Part shown: piece after piece, positions 52,349 through 61,860 of the stretch
Position numbering within the stretch: position 1 is the stretch's first letter
Layout of the letters: every line of letters starts with the position of its first letter
Source: Butyrivibrio sp. NC2002
GTDB taxonomy: Bacteria > Bacillota > Clostridia > Lachnospirales > Lachnospiraceae
Direction of reading: 5' to 3'
Length of the DNA: 64,000 bases
Assembly: GCF_000702265.1 (NCBI RefSeq)
Contig: NZ_KL370881.1
Location: 146,789 to 210,788, forward strand
Translations under genes and position numbers: made by a program
The notes under the pieces: model-generated
Told to the model about the DNA's origin: nothing
The model's input: the letters and a program-made list of their open reading frames with translations, nothing else
Database searches by the model: none

Positions 52349-52424
52349 GATTAAATATATTTGGTGAAAATCATATAAATATGGCATACGTACAAAGTAA
52401 ATTGTATAATGGTTTACATAAGTA

Positions 52425-52553
52425 TGTGGATAAATTATATTATGTTAACCAAAACAATCTTGAAATTGTCTTAATTGTTGACAAAATTTAATGGTTTTAC
52501 AAACAAAAGCACGGTTGTTCTAATGGAAATGACATAAATGTCAATGTGGATAA
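52425..52553 (-). repeat. Pair of perfect DnaA boxes
   Basis: TTATCCACA on the minus strand at 52425-52433 and 52545-52553, the exact consensus DnaA-binding 9-mer, same orientation, 120 bp apart (start to start). Confidence 0.6.
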
Positions 52554-52722
52554 CTCTGTGGAAATTGGGGATTATCCGGAAACGACTTTTTCGAGAAGCC
52601 CATAAAACATGGTGTGAGATAGGTTTACGATATTGAGTAATTTGAATACGAAAATCAGATAATGATACTTGATCGGTCAATAAAAATATGTAAACCATTA
52701 GTAGCATATGACACAAGTGTCA
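52530..52722. repeat. Two related operator-like palindromes TGACAY-AA-RTGTCA
   Basis: Perfect palindromic arms at 52530-52543 and 52709-52722, differing only at the symmetric sixth base pair. The first ends one base before a DnaA box; the second ends 13 bp before the -35 of valS. Confidence 0.65.
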
Positions 52723-52735
52723 CCACCCCGAATCG

Positions 52736-52764
52736 TTGACAAAGAAAAGGTATTTGAATATTAT
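52736..52764 (+). promoter_or_regulatory. Promoter of valS
   Basis: TTGACA (52736-52741), 17-bp spacer, TATTAT (52759-52764). Predicted leader ~60 nt. Confidence 0.85.
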
Positions 52765-52829
52765 TTATTGGTATTTAATAAAATCGACTAACTTTATTTA
52801 TCTTTATAATAGAAAGAGGATTTTATCTT

Positions 52830-55502
52830 ATGAAAAAAGAACTTGCTAAAACTTATGATCCGAAGGGTATAGAGGACAGACTCTATAAGAAGTGGGAAGA
52901 TAACAAGTATTTCCACGCTGAAGTGGACAAAACAAAGAAACCGTTTACTATCGTGATCCCGCCGCCGAACATTACCGGTAAGCTTCATATGGGTCACGCT
53001 TTCGATCAGACTCTTCAGGATATTCTCATCAGATGGAAGAGAATGCAGGGATATAATGCTCTTTGGCAGCCCGGAACTGACCATGCAAGTATCGCAACCG
53101 AGGTTAAGATAACTGATGAGCTTAAGAAGCAGGGAATAGATAAGCACGAGCTTGGTAGAGAAAAATTCCTTGAAAAAGCATGGGAGTGGAGAGAGGAATA
53201 CGGCGGAACGATCGTATCCCAGCTCAAAAAGCTCGGTTCTTCATGTGACTGGGACAGAGAAAGATTCACCATGGATGAAGGCTGTAACAAGGCTGTTACA
53301 GAAGTTTTCGTCAAGATGCACGAAAAAGGATATATATATAAAGGAAACAGAATTGTTAACTGGTGTCCTGTTTGTAATACCTCTATTTCAGATGCTGAGG
53401 TTGAATACGAAGAGCAGGCCGGACATTTATGGCACATCAAGTATCCCGTTATCAATGAGGACGGCACAGTAAGTAAGACTGACTTTATCGAATTTGCTAC
53501 AACACGTCCCGAGACAATGCTTGGCGATACTGCAGTTGCTGTAAATCCTGATGATGACAGATATAAGAGCTTTAAGGGTAAGAAGGTACTTCTTCCTATA
53601 GTTAACAGAGAGATTCCTATTGTCGAGGACAGCTATGTTGACATGGAATTTGGTACAGGTGTAGTTAAGATCACACCAGCACATGACCCTAATGACTTCG
53701 AGGTAGGTAAGAGACATGGCCTTGAAGAGATCAATATTCTCAATGATGATGCAACTATTAATAAGAATGGTGGCAAATTCGAGGGAATGGACAGATATGA
53801 GTGCAGGGATGCTATCGTAAAAGAACTTGACGAGATGGGCCTCCTTGTTAAGATCGAAGATTATACTCACAATGTTGGTACTCATGACAGATGTGGTACT
53901 ACAGTTGAGCCTATGATAAAGAAGCAGTGGTTCGTCAAGATGGACGAGCTTATTAAGCCTGCGGTAAAAGCTGTAAAAGAAGGCGAGATCAAACTCATTC
54001 CTCAGAGAATGGAGAAGACATATTTCAACTGGACAGATAATATCAGAGACTGGTGTATTTCAAGACAGCTCTGGTGGGGCCACAGAATTCCCGCATATTA
54101 CTGTGATGACTGCGGCGAAACTGTTGTAAGCAGAGAAGAGCCCACAGTATGTCCTAAGTGCGGCTGCACTCACTTCAAGCAGGAAACAGATACACTTGAT
54201 ACATGGTTTTCATCAGCGCTTTGGCCCTTCGAAACACTTGGATGGCCTGAGCAGACAGAAGACCTTAAGTATTTCTTCCCTACAGATGTACTTGTAACAG
54301 GTTATGACATAATATTCTTCTGGGTTATCAGAATGATATTCTCAAGTTACGAACAGATGGGAACATATCCTTTCAAGACCGTTCTGTTCCACGGACTCAT
54401 CAGGGATTCACAGGGTCGAAAGATGAGTAAGTCACTTGGTAATGGTATCGATCCTCTTGAAGTAATAGATAAGTACGGTGCAGATGCGCTCAGACTTACA
54501 ATTGTTACAGGCAATGCACCCGGCAACGATATGAGATTCTATTACGAGCGAGTTGAAAATAGCCGTAACTTTGCAAATAAGGTATGGAATGCTTCAAGAT
54601 TTATAATGATGAATATGAGTGAAGATCAGGAGAGCGCAATACATCAGGATGCGCCTGCAGGTCTTGAACCCGTAGATCATTGGATTTTATCCAAGCTCAA
54701 CAACACTATCCGTGAAGTAACTGAGAACATGGAGAAGTTCGAGCTCGGTATTGCAGTACAGAAGGTTTATGACTTTATCTGGGAAGAGTTCTGCGACTGG
54801 TATATTGAGATGGTTAAACCCCGTCTTTACAACTCAGATGATAAGACTTCACACGAGGCAGCGCTTTGGACACTTCAGACAGTACTTATTAACAGCCTCA
54901 AGCTGCTTCATCCTTATATGCCTTATGTAACCGAAGAAATATTCTGTACTCTTCAATCAGAAGAAGAATCAATAATGATCTCTTCATGGCCTGTTTATAA
55001 GGAAGAGTGGAACTTTGCAGAAGATGAAAAGGCAATAGAGACCATCAAGGAAGCTGTCAGAGGAATCAGAAACGTAAGAACACAGATGAATGTAGCTCCT
55101 TCCAAAAAGGCTAAGGTCTTCGTTGTATCTGAAAAAGATGAGATACTTGATATCTTTACAACAGGTAAGCTCTTCTTTGAGACACTTGGTGGCGCTTCCG
55201 AATCTGTTTGTCAGAAGGATAAAGCAGGAATTCCGGATGATGCTGTATCAGTAGTACTTGCTGAAGCTACAATCTATATTCCTTTTGCAGAGCTTGTTGA
55301 TATCTCTGCTGAGATTGAGAGACTTGAGAAGGAACAGAAGCGTCTCGAGGGCGAACTTAAGAGATCCAAGAACATGCTCGAAAATGAGAAATTCCTTGCA
55401 AAGGCTCCGGCTGAGAAGATCGAGGAAGAAAAAGAAAAGCAGAGAAAGTACGAGCAGACCTTTGAACAGGTTAAGGAGAGATTGGCACAGCTTAAAGGCT
55501 AA
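52830..55502 (+). CDS. valS: Valyl-tRNA synthetase
   Basis: An 890-aa class I synthetase. HIGH-type motif [15 protein letters not shown] (about 48-62), the CP1 editing domain with [22 protein letters not shown] as [11 protein letters not shown] (about 530), and a C-terminal coiled-coil arm ([60 protein letters not shown]) that binds tRNA. Charges tRNA-Val. First gene before folC (13 nt gap). It has a near-consensus promoter and operator-like palindromes but no T-box leader. Confidence 0.98.
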   Translation: MKKELAKTYDPKGIEDRLYKKWEDNKYFHAEVDKTKKPFTIVIPPPNITGKLHMGHAFDQTLQDILIRWKRMQGYNALWQPGTDHASIATEVKITDELKKQGIDKHELGREKFLEKAWEWREEYGGTIVSQLKKLGSSCDWDRERFTMDEGCNKAVTEVFVKMHEKGYIYKGNRIVNWCPVCNTSISDAEVEYEEQAGHLWHIKYPVINEDGTVSKTDFIEFATTRPETMLGDTAVAVNPDDDRYKSFKGKKVLLPIVNREIPIVEDSYVDMEFGTGVVKITPAHDPNDFEVGKRHGLEEINILNDDATINKNGGKFEGMDRYECRDAIVKELDEMGLLVKIEDYTHNVGTHDRCGTTVEPMIKKQWFVKMDELIKPAVKAVKEGEIKLIPQRMEKTYFNWTDNIRDWCISRQLWWGHRIPAYYCDDCGETVVSREEPTVCPKCGCTHFKQETDTLDTWFSSALWPFETLGWPEQTEDLKYFFPTDVLVTGYDIIFFWVIRMIFSSYEQMGTYPFKTVLFHGLIRDSQGRKMSKSLGNGIDPLEVIDKYGADALRLTIVTGNAPGNDMRFYYERVENSRNFANKVWNASRFIMMNMSEDQESAIHQDAPAGLEPVDHWILSKLNNTIREVTENMEKFELGIAVQKVYDFIWEEFCDWYIEMVKPRLYNSDDKTSHEAALWTLQTVLINSLKLLHPYMPYVTEEIFCTLQSEEESIMISSWPVYKEEWNFAEDEKAIETIKEAVRGIRNVRTQMNVAPSKKAKVFVVSEKDEILDIFTTGKLFFETLGGASESVCQKDKAGIPDDAVSVVLAEATIYIPFAELVDISAEIERLEKEQKRLEGELKRSKNMLENEKFLAKAPAEKIEEEKEKQRKYEQTFEQVKERLAQLKG

Positions 55503-55515
55503 TCCATAAAAAACT

Positions 55516-56913
55516 ATGAGTGAAGAATTGATTAATCACATAGATGATATGCTTGAAAGAGTGGATGCCGGAGAAAGACTTGGCTTCTATGAATGTGAAC
55601 ATTTCGTAGAGGGCATTCCGGCATTTACCGAAAAGCATTCGGTAGAACAGACCAGGGAGTTTCTTGAATATTTGGGAAGCCCTGACAGAAAAATGCAAAT
55701 CATACATGTTGCAGGCACAAACGGAAAGGGATCTGTATGTAATTACTTATCCGAGATCTTAAGGCAGGCTAATTTTTCTGTCGGAATGTTTACATCACCG
55801 CATCTTATAAAGATAACCGAACGTTTTTGTATAAACGGCAAACATATAGAGGACAATATATTTGCAGAGATTTTTACCGATCTCTTAAGACAGATAAAAA
55901 ACTATAAGCCGGAAAAATATTTCCCGACTTATTTTGAATTTCTGTTCTTTATGGCAATGCTTTTATATGAAAAATATCCTGTCGATTATCTTATTCTTGA
56001 AACAGGACTTGGCGGACGACTTGATGCTACAAACAGTATCCATAGTCCGATACTTGATGTTATTACCGAAATTGGTATGGACCATATGCAGTATCTTGGC
56101 AATACCATATCTGAAATTGCCGCTGAAAAGGCAGGTATAATAAGAGAAAATGTTCCTGTTGTGCTTTACAACAGACGTGATGCCAGTACTGAGGTCATTT
56201 CCAAAAGGGCTATGCAGCTTGGCAGCAGGATATATGTGGTAGAGCCTGAATTTGCTACCGATATTCAGTTTTTGCCCGATGATAATGGTAACATTTGCAT
56301 TGATTTTTCATACAAATCTAAGTATGATAATTATTGCGGTCTGCGTGTTCAGACTGTTGCAAAATTTCAAACAGAAAATGCCAGTATTGCGATAATGTGC
56401 TCAAGAGCACTGATCGATATGGGAATCGAAATTACTGAAGATGACATCAGATTTGGCCTTAAAAAGGCTAAGTGGGGCGGAAGAATGGAACTCATCCTGC
56501 CCGGCATGTATGTAGATGGTGCTCACAATGTTGATGGCATGGAGGCATTTCTTGAGAGTGTGCAGAATGTTCCGTGTAAAGGTCACAGACATCTTTTATT
56601 CGGAGCTGTTGCAGATAAACAGTATCATCTGATGATCAGAATGATACTTGAAAGTGGTCTGTTTGACAGAGTAAGCGTATCGGTGCTTGATACCGGCAGA
56701 ACCGTGTCGGAATCTCAGCTCAGAGGAGCTATTAGGTCTGAGACAGAGCATATGACAAAGAAACCGGATATCCAGTTTTCTTATTATGGCAGTGTAAGAG
56801 ATGCACTCATGGATATTATTACAGAGAGGAAAGCAGGCGATGTTGTTTTCGCCGCAGGATCCTTATATCTGGTTGGACAGGTTAGAGAGTCACTGGGGAT
56901 CATGCCCGGTTGA
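55516..56913 (+). CDS. folC: Folylpolyglutamate synthase / dihydrofolate synthase
   Basis: A 465-aa Mur-ligase-like enzyme. The P-loop is VAGTNGKGSVCNYLSEIL (about 60-77), followed by SPHLIKITERFCINGKHI, LETGLGGRLDATN, EIGMDHMQYLGNTISEIAAEKAGIIRENVPVV and the C-terminal DGAHNVDGMEAF. Adds glutamate to (dihydro)folates, keeping the cofactor inside the cell. valS-folC is a long-standing gene order in Firmicutes, and the 13-nt gap supports one transcript. A 20-nt gap leads to a 56-codon frame. Confidence 0.96.
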   Translation: MSEELINHIDDMLERVDAGERLGFYECEHFVEGIPAFTEKHSVEQTREFLEYLGSPDRKMQIIHVAGTNGKGSVCNYLSEILRQANFSVGMFTSPHLIKITERFCINGKHIEDNIFAEIFTDLLRQIKNYKPEKYFPTYFEFLFFMAMLLYEKYPVDYLILETGLGGRLDATNSIHSPILDVITEIGMDHMQYLGNTISEIAAEKAGIIRENVPVVLYNRRDASTEVISKRAMQLGSRIYVVEPEFATDIQFLPDDNGNICIDFSYKSKYDNYCGLRVQTVAKFQTENASIAIMCSRALIDMGIEITEDDIRFGLKKAKWGGRMELILPGMYVDGAHNVDGMEAFLESVQNVPCKGHRHLLFGAVADKQYHLMIRMILESGLFDRVSVSVLDTGRTVSESQLRGAIRSETEHMTKKPDIQFSYYGSVRDALMDIITERKAGDVVFAAGSLYLVGQVRESLGIMPG

Positions 56914-56932
56914 TATATGAGGGAGCCTTGAA

Positions 56933-57103
56933 ATGATAAATTTTGAAAATGAACTTAAGAAGTTCAGACCCAGTCTGGAAATCGAAGATGCTGAGGAAAT
57001 AATATACAATCAGGATCTTGATGATATGGCTGATGTTCTTGTTGGACTTATCAAAGATGCGAAAGTCGAAGATGCAGGACATCAGAATCGTGTTCGTTCA
57101 TAA
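56933..57103 (+). CDS. Small acidic protein of unknown function (56 aa)
   Basis: ATG at 56933 preceded by GAGGGAG with 7-nt spacing, stop at 57101-57103. The product MINFENELKKFRPSLEIEDAEE... is acidic with predicted helices and no Cys or membrane segment. Bracketed by folC (20 nt upstream) and the TPR gene (29 nt downstream), both on the same strand, so it fits an operon member. No family recognised; conservation in relatives would be the decisive test. Confidence 0.6.
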   Translation: MINFENELKKFRPSLEIEDAEEIIYNQDLDDMADVLVGLIKDAKVEDAGHQNRVRS

Positions 57104-57132
57104 AATATACAGAGGGGAAAGAACTTCATATT

Positions 57133-58548
57133 ATGAAATGCTATCAGTGCGGAGCAGAGTTAACAGAGCGTGATTATTGTCCTAATTGCGGTGCTGGAGT
57201 GAAAGTATATAAGCGTATAATTGCTCTTTCCAACAAATATTATAACGAGGGATTGGAACGGGCAGGTGTGCGCAATCTCTCTGGTGCAACAGAATCACTG
57301 CATCAGAGTCTTAAACTAAATAAGAGTAATATTCAGGCCAGAAACCTTTTAGGACTGGTCTATTATGAATGTGGTGAAGTTGTTGCAGCCCTTAGTGAAT
57401 GGGTTATCAGTAAGAATTTAAAGCCTGACGATAATGCAGCAGACGAGTACATGGAGCTTGTAAGAAATGATCCTGCCCGCCTTGAGATGTTCAATCAGAC
57501 AATAAAAAAATATAATATTGCTCTTAATCATTGCCATCAGGACAGATTGGACATGGCAGTTATTCAGCTGAAAAAAGTTCTTTCCATGAATCCGGGATTT
57601 ATCAGAGCTCATCTTCTGCTTGCTCTTTTGTATTTAAATGACGGTAACTATTCTAAAGCTAAAACAGAAGCAGAAAAGAGCCTTAAGCTTGACAGCGGTA
57701 ATGTTATGGCTGCCAGATACCTCAAAGAAGCTGAGTCCATGATGCTTCCGCAGGATGTGAAGAGCCATGACGATTCGACCAAGAAGGTAACCGGAAATGT
57801 AGTGCGCTACCAGAGCGGAAACGAAACCATAATACAGCCCATTAAGACCAATGTATTTACCAAAAGCGGATCTGTATGGGGAATTGTCCTTGGTATCATA
57901 CTTGGAATAGCAGCTGCAAATTATTTGATCCTTCCTGCCCGTATTCAGGAAGTAAATTCAACATTCAAAGAACAGATTGGTACAATAAGTGAGGAATCTG
58001 ATGCAAAATCTGCAAAGATGGGAGAATATGAACAGCAGATATCTTCACTCAATTCAGAAATAGAGAACCTGAACGAAAAACTCAGCACTTATGAGGGCGC
58101 TGATTCAACAGGTTCAGCTTCAGAAAAACTTATGAAGGCAGTGGCTATCTATCTGGAGAGCCCTGACAATATTGATGAAATAGAGGCTCAGCTTGAAGAT
58201 GTAAATATCGAGACCGCCGAGGATGCTTCTGTTTCCGGATTTATGGATCTATATAATGATTTTATGACACTTGTCGGAAGCGAATTATCCTCCAGAAGCT
58301 ATGCCAAGGGATATGAGGCATACAGAGAAGGTGATTATGAGACTGCAATTGCAGCACTTACAAAGGCATTCCAGTATGATGAAACCAATGTTGATGCTTT
58401 GTATAATCTGGGTAACTCCTATTATGAAAGCGGTGATACGGATAATGCCAAGAAAACGTATGACAAAGTTATGAATGATTTTGCCGATACTTCCAGTGCT
58501 ACATCTGCTGAAAACAAATTGGCTGAGATAAACAATGCTACAAATTAG
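57133..58548 (+). CDS. Zinc-ribbon / TPR membrane protein
   Basis: A 471-aa protein. It begins with a zinc ribbon (CYQCGAELTERDYCPNCG, residues 3-20). TPR repeats cover about 30-200 (LGLVYYECGEVVAALSEWVISKNLKPDD, LLALLYLNDGNYSKAKTEAEKSLKLDSGN). A single transmembrane helix lies around 250-270 (SVWGIVLGIILGIAAANYLIL), then a coiled coil (KMGEYEQQISSLNSEIENLNEKLSTYE) and a last outer TPR pair (AYREGDYETAIAALTKAFQYDETNVDALYNLGNSYYESGDTDNAKKTYDKV). Inside-to-outside scaffold topology; no enzymatic motif. The stop lies 7 nt before the likely MBOAT start. Confidence 0.8.
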   Translation: MKCYQCGAELTERDYCPNCGAGVKVYKRIIALSNKYYNEGLERAGVRNLSGATESLHQSLKLNKSNIQARNLLGLVYYECGEVVAALSEWVISKNLKPDDNAADEYMELVRNDPARLEMFNQTIKKYNIALNHCHQDRLDMAVIQLKKVLSMNPGFIRAHLLLALLYLNDGNYSKAKTEAEKSLKLDSGNVMAARYLKEAESMMLPQDVKSHDDSTKKVTGNVVRYQSGNETIIQPIKTNVFTKSGSVWGIVLGIILGIAAANYLILPARIQEVNSTFKEQIGTISEESDAKSAKMGEYEQQISSLNSEIENLNEKLSTYEGADSTGSASEKLMKAVAIYLESPDNIDEIEAQLEDVNIETAEDASVSGFMDLYNDFMTLVGSELSSRSYAKGYEAYREGDYETAIAALTKAFQYDETNVDALYNLGNSYYESGDTDNAKKTYDKVMNDFADTSSATSAENKLAEINNATN

Positions 58549-58555
58549 TACAAAT

Positions 58556-59926
58556 ATGATTAATTTTTCGGATTTATCTTTTATATTTAGATTTTTACCG
58601 ATATTCCTGCTGGTATATTATGTTGTGCCGGCGGGATATCGTGCATATATTACTATTATCGGAAGTCTCTTGTTCTATGCAGTAGGAGACTTTAAAAGTC
58701 TTGGGCTTTTTTGCGCCCTCATTGTTATTAATTATTTATTTTCCATCAAGGTCAAAGAACATAAAAAAATACTACTGATAGTTCTGCTTGATGTCTCGGT
58801 GCTTATGTTTTATAAGATTATGGTTCAGATGGGTAAATTTCCATCTCTTCCGCTTGGCATAAGCTTTTTTATGTTCAAAATGATCTCTTATCAGGCTGAT
58901 ATGTACAAAGGAAAGATGAAGGAAATGCCCAGATTTTCTGAGGTGCTTCTTTATTTCTCATTGTTCCCGCAGGTCATATCAGGACCAATCATGAGATATC
59001 AGGATATGAAGAAAAACAGGATAATGACCGGCATGGAAGATAGATTTCTTATCTTCAGGGACAGACTTCCTATCTATCTTGGAAAAATAGAGGAAGGTCT
59101 TGCTATTTTTGTGATGGGTCTTGCGATGAAGGTTCTTATTGCAGACAGACTATCAATGATGTGGAATGATATCGGAACCATAGGTTATGAGAGCATCTCG
59201 ACTCCTCTTGCATGGGCAGGTGTTCTTTGCTTTTCGCTTGAGCTGTATTTTGACTTTTGGGGATATTCTCTTATGGCATCAGCTGTTTGTGTAATGATGG
59301 GATACCCTTTTATAATCAACTTTGACCAGCCTTATGCTTCAAAGAGCGTAAGTGAATTTTACCGCAGATGGCATATGACTCTCGGTTCATGGTTTAAGGA
59401 TTACGTTTACATTCCGCTTGGAGGAAGCAGAAATGGCGATTTAAGGTGCGCCCTTAATTTGCTTGTAGTCTGGCTCCTTACCGGAATCTGGCACGGAATA
59501 TCACTTAATTTCTTTTTATGGAGTGGTAGCCTGCTTCTGATGATTTATTTTGAAAAATTCTTGTGGTCGAAAAATGATAAGCTTATGGCTATAGTCGGCA
59601 GGATCCATGTGCTCCTGTTTTTGCCGGTTACATGGGTTATTTTTGCTCTTACAAGTTCAAATGACTTATGTGCATATCTTCTTAGGCTTTTTCCTGTTAA
59701 AGGTCCGGGAATAGCCGTTAATCCGGGAGATTTTGGCAAGATAGCGGGTAATTACAGATATATTCTTGCTGCAGGAGTGATACTGCTTATTCCGCAGATT
59801 TTTAAATATATCTATGATCACAGAAGAAATTGGTTTGTAAGATTATTTTTGATGATACTATTTTGGATATGTGCTGTAGTAGTATCAGGCAAAGCAGGAA
59901 ATCCTTTCTTATATTTTGGTTTTTGA
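58556..59926 (+). CDS. MBOAT family O-acyltransferase (AlgI/PatA-like)
   Basis: About 456 residues, polytopic. Diagnostic motifs: FSDLSFIFRFLPIFLLVYYVVP at the N-terminus, LGISFFMFKMISYQADMY, QVISGPIMRY, FYRRWHMTLGSWFKDYVYIPLGGSR and the catalytic His in TGIWHGISLNFFLW. Transfers acyl (usually acetyl) groups across the membrane to a polysaccharide or peptidoglycan together with a periplasmic SGNH partner, which is encoded next. Start taken at 58556 because the alignment to AlgI-type N-termini begins there; an in-frame ATG at 58535 overlaps the upstream gene. Neither has a good ribosome binding site, so coupling is likely. Confidence 0.9.
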   Translation: MINFSDLSFIFRFLPIFLLVYYVVPAGYRAYITIIGSLLFYAVGDFKSLGLFCALIVINYLFSIKVKEHKKILLIVLLDVSVLMFYKIMVQMGKFPSLPLGISFFMFKMISYQADMYKGKMKEMPRFSEVLLYFSLFPQVISGPIMRYQDMKKNRIMTGMEDRFLIFRDRLPIYLGKIEEGLAIFVMGLAMKVLIADRLSMMWNDIGTIGYESISTPLAWAGVLCFSLELYFDFWGYSLMASAVCVMMGYPFIINFDQPYASKSVSEFYRRWHMTLGSWFKDYVYIPLGGSRNGDLRCALNLLVVWLLTGIWHGISLNFFLWSGSLLLMIYFEKFLWSKNDKLMAIVGRIHVLLFLPVTWVIFALTSSNDLCAYLLRLFPVKGPGIAVNPGDFGKIAGNYRYILAAGVILLIPQIFKYIYDHRRNWFVRLFLMILFWICAVVVSGKAGNPFLYFGF

Positions 59927-59936
59927 GGAAATATAA

Positions 59937-61211
59937 ATGAAAACAGTTTTTCGGCATATCCTTACCTTGGGATTTATACTGGGAATCATTTTCTTTAGTG
60001 TGGATTCTTACATGGGTAGGATGAGTGCATATGGAAAATATGAATATGATGCTTCTGAAATGCCTCTGCTTTCGTTGTCCCTTAGGGCAATAGATTCAGG
60101 TGAAACACCTTATCTTATTGCGCTTGCAAAGGATAAGATGTTTGGAAAAGGTAATAATGATAAGCCCTCTTCTGAAGAAGAAAAGGCAAGTGACGTTGCC
60201 GATGCTGAAAATACAGGTGATACAGAACAGACGGCAGATAATTCCGAGGCAGAGAATAATGAGCAACAAGGTCAGGCTGCAGAAGAGGCAAATGCCGGCG
60301 CAACTGATCAGACGATTGAAGAAACGGATAACGATGGCGCTGACGAGGGCAATGTTGCAGCCACAGAAGTACCTGCAGAAGAAGCGGAAGTTCCTGTAGA
60401 GGAGCAGCCTGCAGAGGAAGTACCTGAGGAAGAAGTTTACGTGATGACAAGTGTAGACGATGACTATTTTTGTGATGCTCTTTTTATCGGAGACTCAAGA
60501 ACGGTAGGCTTGTCAGAGTATTGCCAGGAACTGATAGACAGATCTACTTTCTATGCAAAGGTATCCATGACGATCTATGGATTTGATAAAATAGAGTTCG
60601 TTGAGGTGCCCGTATTACCGCAGGATCCGGCTGCCGAGAGTGCTGAAGGAACAGAGAGCGGGGAAAATATTGAAGATGCAGGTAGTCAGGCTGATACGAA
60701 TGTATTGCCCGCGGAAGAAGCCCCTGCTGATAATAGTGTAACTCCGGAAGATGTCCCTACTGAGACCGTTACTATCGAGGAAGCTCTCTCAAGAAAACAG
60801 TTTGGCAAGATATATGTGATGCTTGGAATCAACGAGCTTGGAAGCGGAACAACAGAAACTTTCTGTGCAAAATATGCAGAGGTTCTTGCAAAAATAAGGG
60901 AAAAGCAGCCTGATGCAATAATCTATATTCAGGGAATAATGCATGTTACAAGTCAGAAAAGCTCAAAGGATAAAGTCTTTAAAAATGAGACCATAAATGA
61001 AAGAAATGAAGGGCTTAAAGCACTGGCTGACGGTGAGCATATTTTCTATATCGATATGAATGAGGCTACAGACGATGAGAATGGTGCTTTGAACAGCGAA
61101 TTATCTTTTGACAGTGTACATTTGAAAGCAAAATCCTATGCTTTATGGTATGATTATTTGAAAAACCATGCTTATGTAAAAATGAAAGTAAGCGAGGTTC
61201 CGAATGAATAA
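59937..61211 (+). CDS. Membrane-anchored SGNH hydrolase-like O-acetylation partner with acidic inserts
   Basis: A 424-aa protein. N-terminal membrane anchor (about 5-25), then a ~95-residue acidic low-complexity linker (about 75-165, rich in Glu, Ala, Asp). The SGNH domain follows: block I DALFIGDSRTVGL with Ser, block III-like VMLGINELGS with Asn, and block V DSVHLKAKSYALWYDYL with Asp-His. A second acidic stretch (about 225-285) is inserted inside the domain. Position right after the MBOAT gene and the GDS/DxxH motifs suggest the AlgJ/PatB-like transfer or esterase partner. The ribosome binding site is TGAGGAA. Confidence 0.82.
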   Translation: MKTVFRHILTLGFILGIIFFSVDSYMGRMSAYGKYEYDASEMPLLSLSLRAIDSGETPYLIALAKDKMFGKGNNDKPSSEEEKASDVADAENTGDTEQTADNSEAENNEQQGQAAEEANAGATDQTIEETDNDGADEGNVAATEVPAEEAEVPVEEQPAEEVPEEEVYVMTSVDDDYFCDALFIGDSRTVGLSEYCQELIDRSTFYAKVSMTIYGFDKIEFVEVPVLPQDPAAESAEGTESGENIEDAGSQADTNVLPAEEAPADNSVTPEDVPTETVTIEEALSRKQFGKIYVMLGINELGSGTTETFCAKYAEVLAKIREKQPDAIIYIQGIMHVTSQKSSKDKVFKNETINERNEGLKALADGEHIFYIDMNEATDDENGALNSELSFDSVHLKAKSYALWYDYLKNHAYVKMKVSEVPNE

Positions 61212-61220
61212 GAGGCAGTT

Positions 61221-61451
61221 ATGGGAAGACAAATGGTTTTTAAAATGGAGCGCCCCGGCCTGTTAAAGGAAGGCGACAAGGTTACGGTAACGGAAGGTGA
61301 ACTTCCGAGTAATGTGTATTATACGATCGATCCGTCTCTTGCGATGTCGGCCAATTTTCCTTTTAGAGAGAGGATGGCTGAAAGGGAAGGCGTTGTATTA
61401 AAAGTTGAGGAGAACGAGCGCGGATACTATGTAACCGCTGAGTTTGGTTAA
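61221..61451 (+). CDS. Conserved small protein of unknown function (76 aa)
   Basis: Begins 9 nt after the SGNH gene; the product MGRQMVFKMERPGLLKEGDKVTVTEGELPSNVYYTIDPSLAMSANFPFRERMAEREGVVLKVEENERGYYVTAEFG has alternating hydrophobic beta-strand character (two VxVxE-type strands and a final YYVTAEF) and no membrane helix. It looks like a small beta-barrel domain. No family recognised. Upstream AGAGGCAGTT gives a moderate ribosome binding site; coupling with the SGNH gene is likely. Confidence 0.65.
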   Translation: MGRQMVFKMERPGLLKEGDKVTVTEGELPSNVYYTIDPSLAMSANFPFRERMAEREGVVLKVEENERGYYVTAEFG

Positions 61452-61474
61452 AAAAGTTTACGGAGGATGAAAAG

Positions 61475-61855
61475 ATGAAAAAAATTTCTACAGACAAAGC
61501 ACCTGCAGCAATAGGACCTTATTCACAGGCAATACTTGCAGGTAAATTTCTTTATGCTTCAGGTCAGATACCGATCAATCCCGCTACAGGAAATATTGAA
61601 GGTGAAGGAGTTTCAGCTCAGGCAGATCTTGTATGCAGAAATATCGGAGAGATCTTAATGGCAGCAGGAACAGATTATGAGCATGTTGTAAAGACAAGCT
61701 GCTTCCTTGCTGATATGTCTGATTTTGGCGATTTTAATTCAGTATACGAAAAATATTTCACAGGAAAGCCGGCAAGAAGCTGCGTTGCTGTAAAACAGCT
61801 TCCTAAAAACGTATTATGTGAGGTTGAAGTAATAGCATATCTTGGTGAGGATTGA
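61475..61855 (+). CDS. ridA: RidA family reactive-intermediate deaminase
   Basis: A 126-aa YjgF/YER057c/UK114 trimer-forming protein: KAPAAIGPYSQAILAGKFLYASGQIPINPATGNI, the substrate-binding Arg in PARSCVAVKQLPKNVLCEVEVIAYL with the Glu at position ~119. Hydrolyses enamine/imine intermediates released by PLP enzymes, protecting the cell. CGGAGGATG gives a strong ribosome binding site. It sits between unrelated small genes on the same strand. Confidence 0.95.
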   Translation: MKKISTDKAPAAIGPYSQAILAGKFLYASGQIPINPATGNIEGEGVSAQADLVCRNIGEILMAAGTDYEHVVKTSCFLADMSDFGDFNSVYEKYFTGKPARSCVAVKQLPKNVLCEVEVIAYLGED

Positions 61856-61860
61856 TTTAG

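Larger units (their letters stand above)
52349..52829. other. Unusual 480-bp intergenic region upstream of valS
   Basis: Contains two perfect DnaA-box sequences (TGTGGATAA at 52425-52433 and 52545-52553) and a near match (52557-52565); two perfect 14-bp palindromes of one type (TGACATAAATGTCA at 52530-52543, TGACACAAGTGTCA at 52709-52722); GGTTTAC words at 52411, 52622 and, inverted, 52690, with a 12-bp inverted copy ATGGTTTACATA/TATGTAAACCAT (52409-52420, 52687-52698); repeated GTTGACAAA (52477, 52735); an AT-rich block from 52741; and a consensus promoter for valS. No T-box signature and no coding frame. Confidence 0.75.

Noticed and set aside
52349..52829. T-box leader for valS
   Set aside because: No AGGGTGGNACCGCG-like antiterminator core, no Stem I AGUA/GGUGG features and no terminator just before the gene.
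52349..52829. Chromosomal replication origin
   Set aside because: DnaA boxes are present but only two are exact, and the usual neighbours (dnaA, dnaN, rpmH, mnmG) are absent; kept as a candidate DnaA-binding region only.
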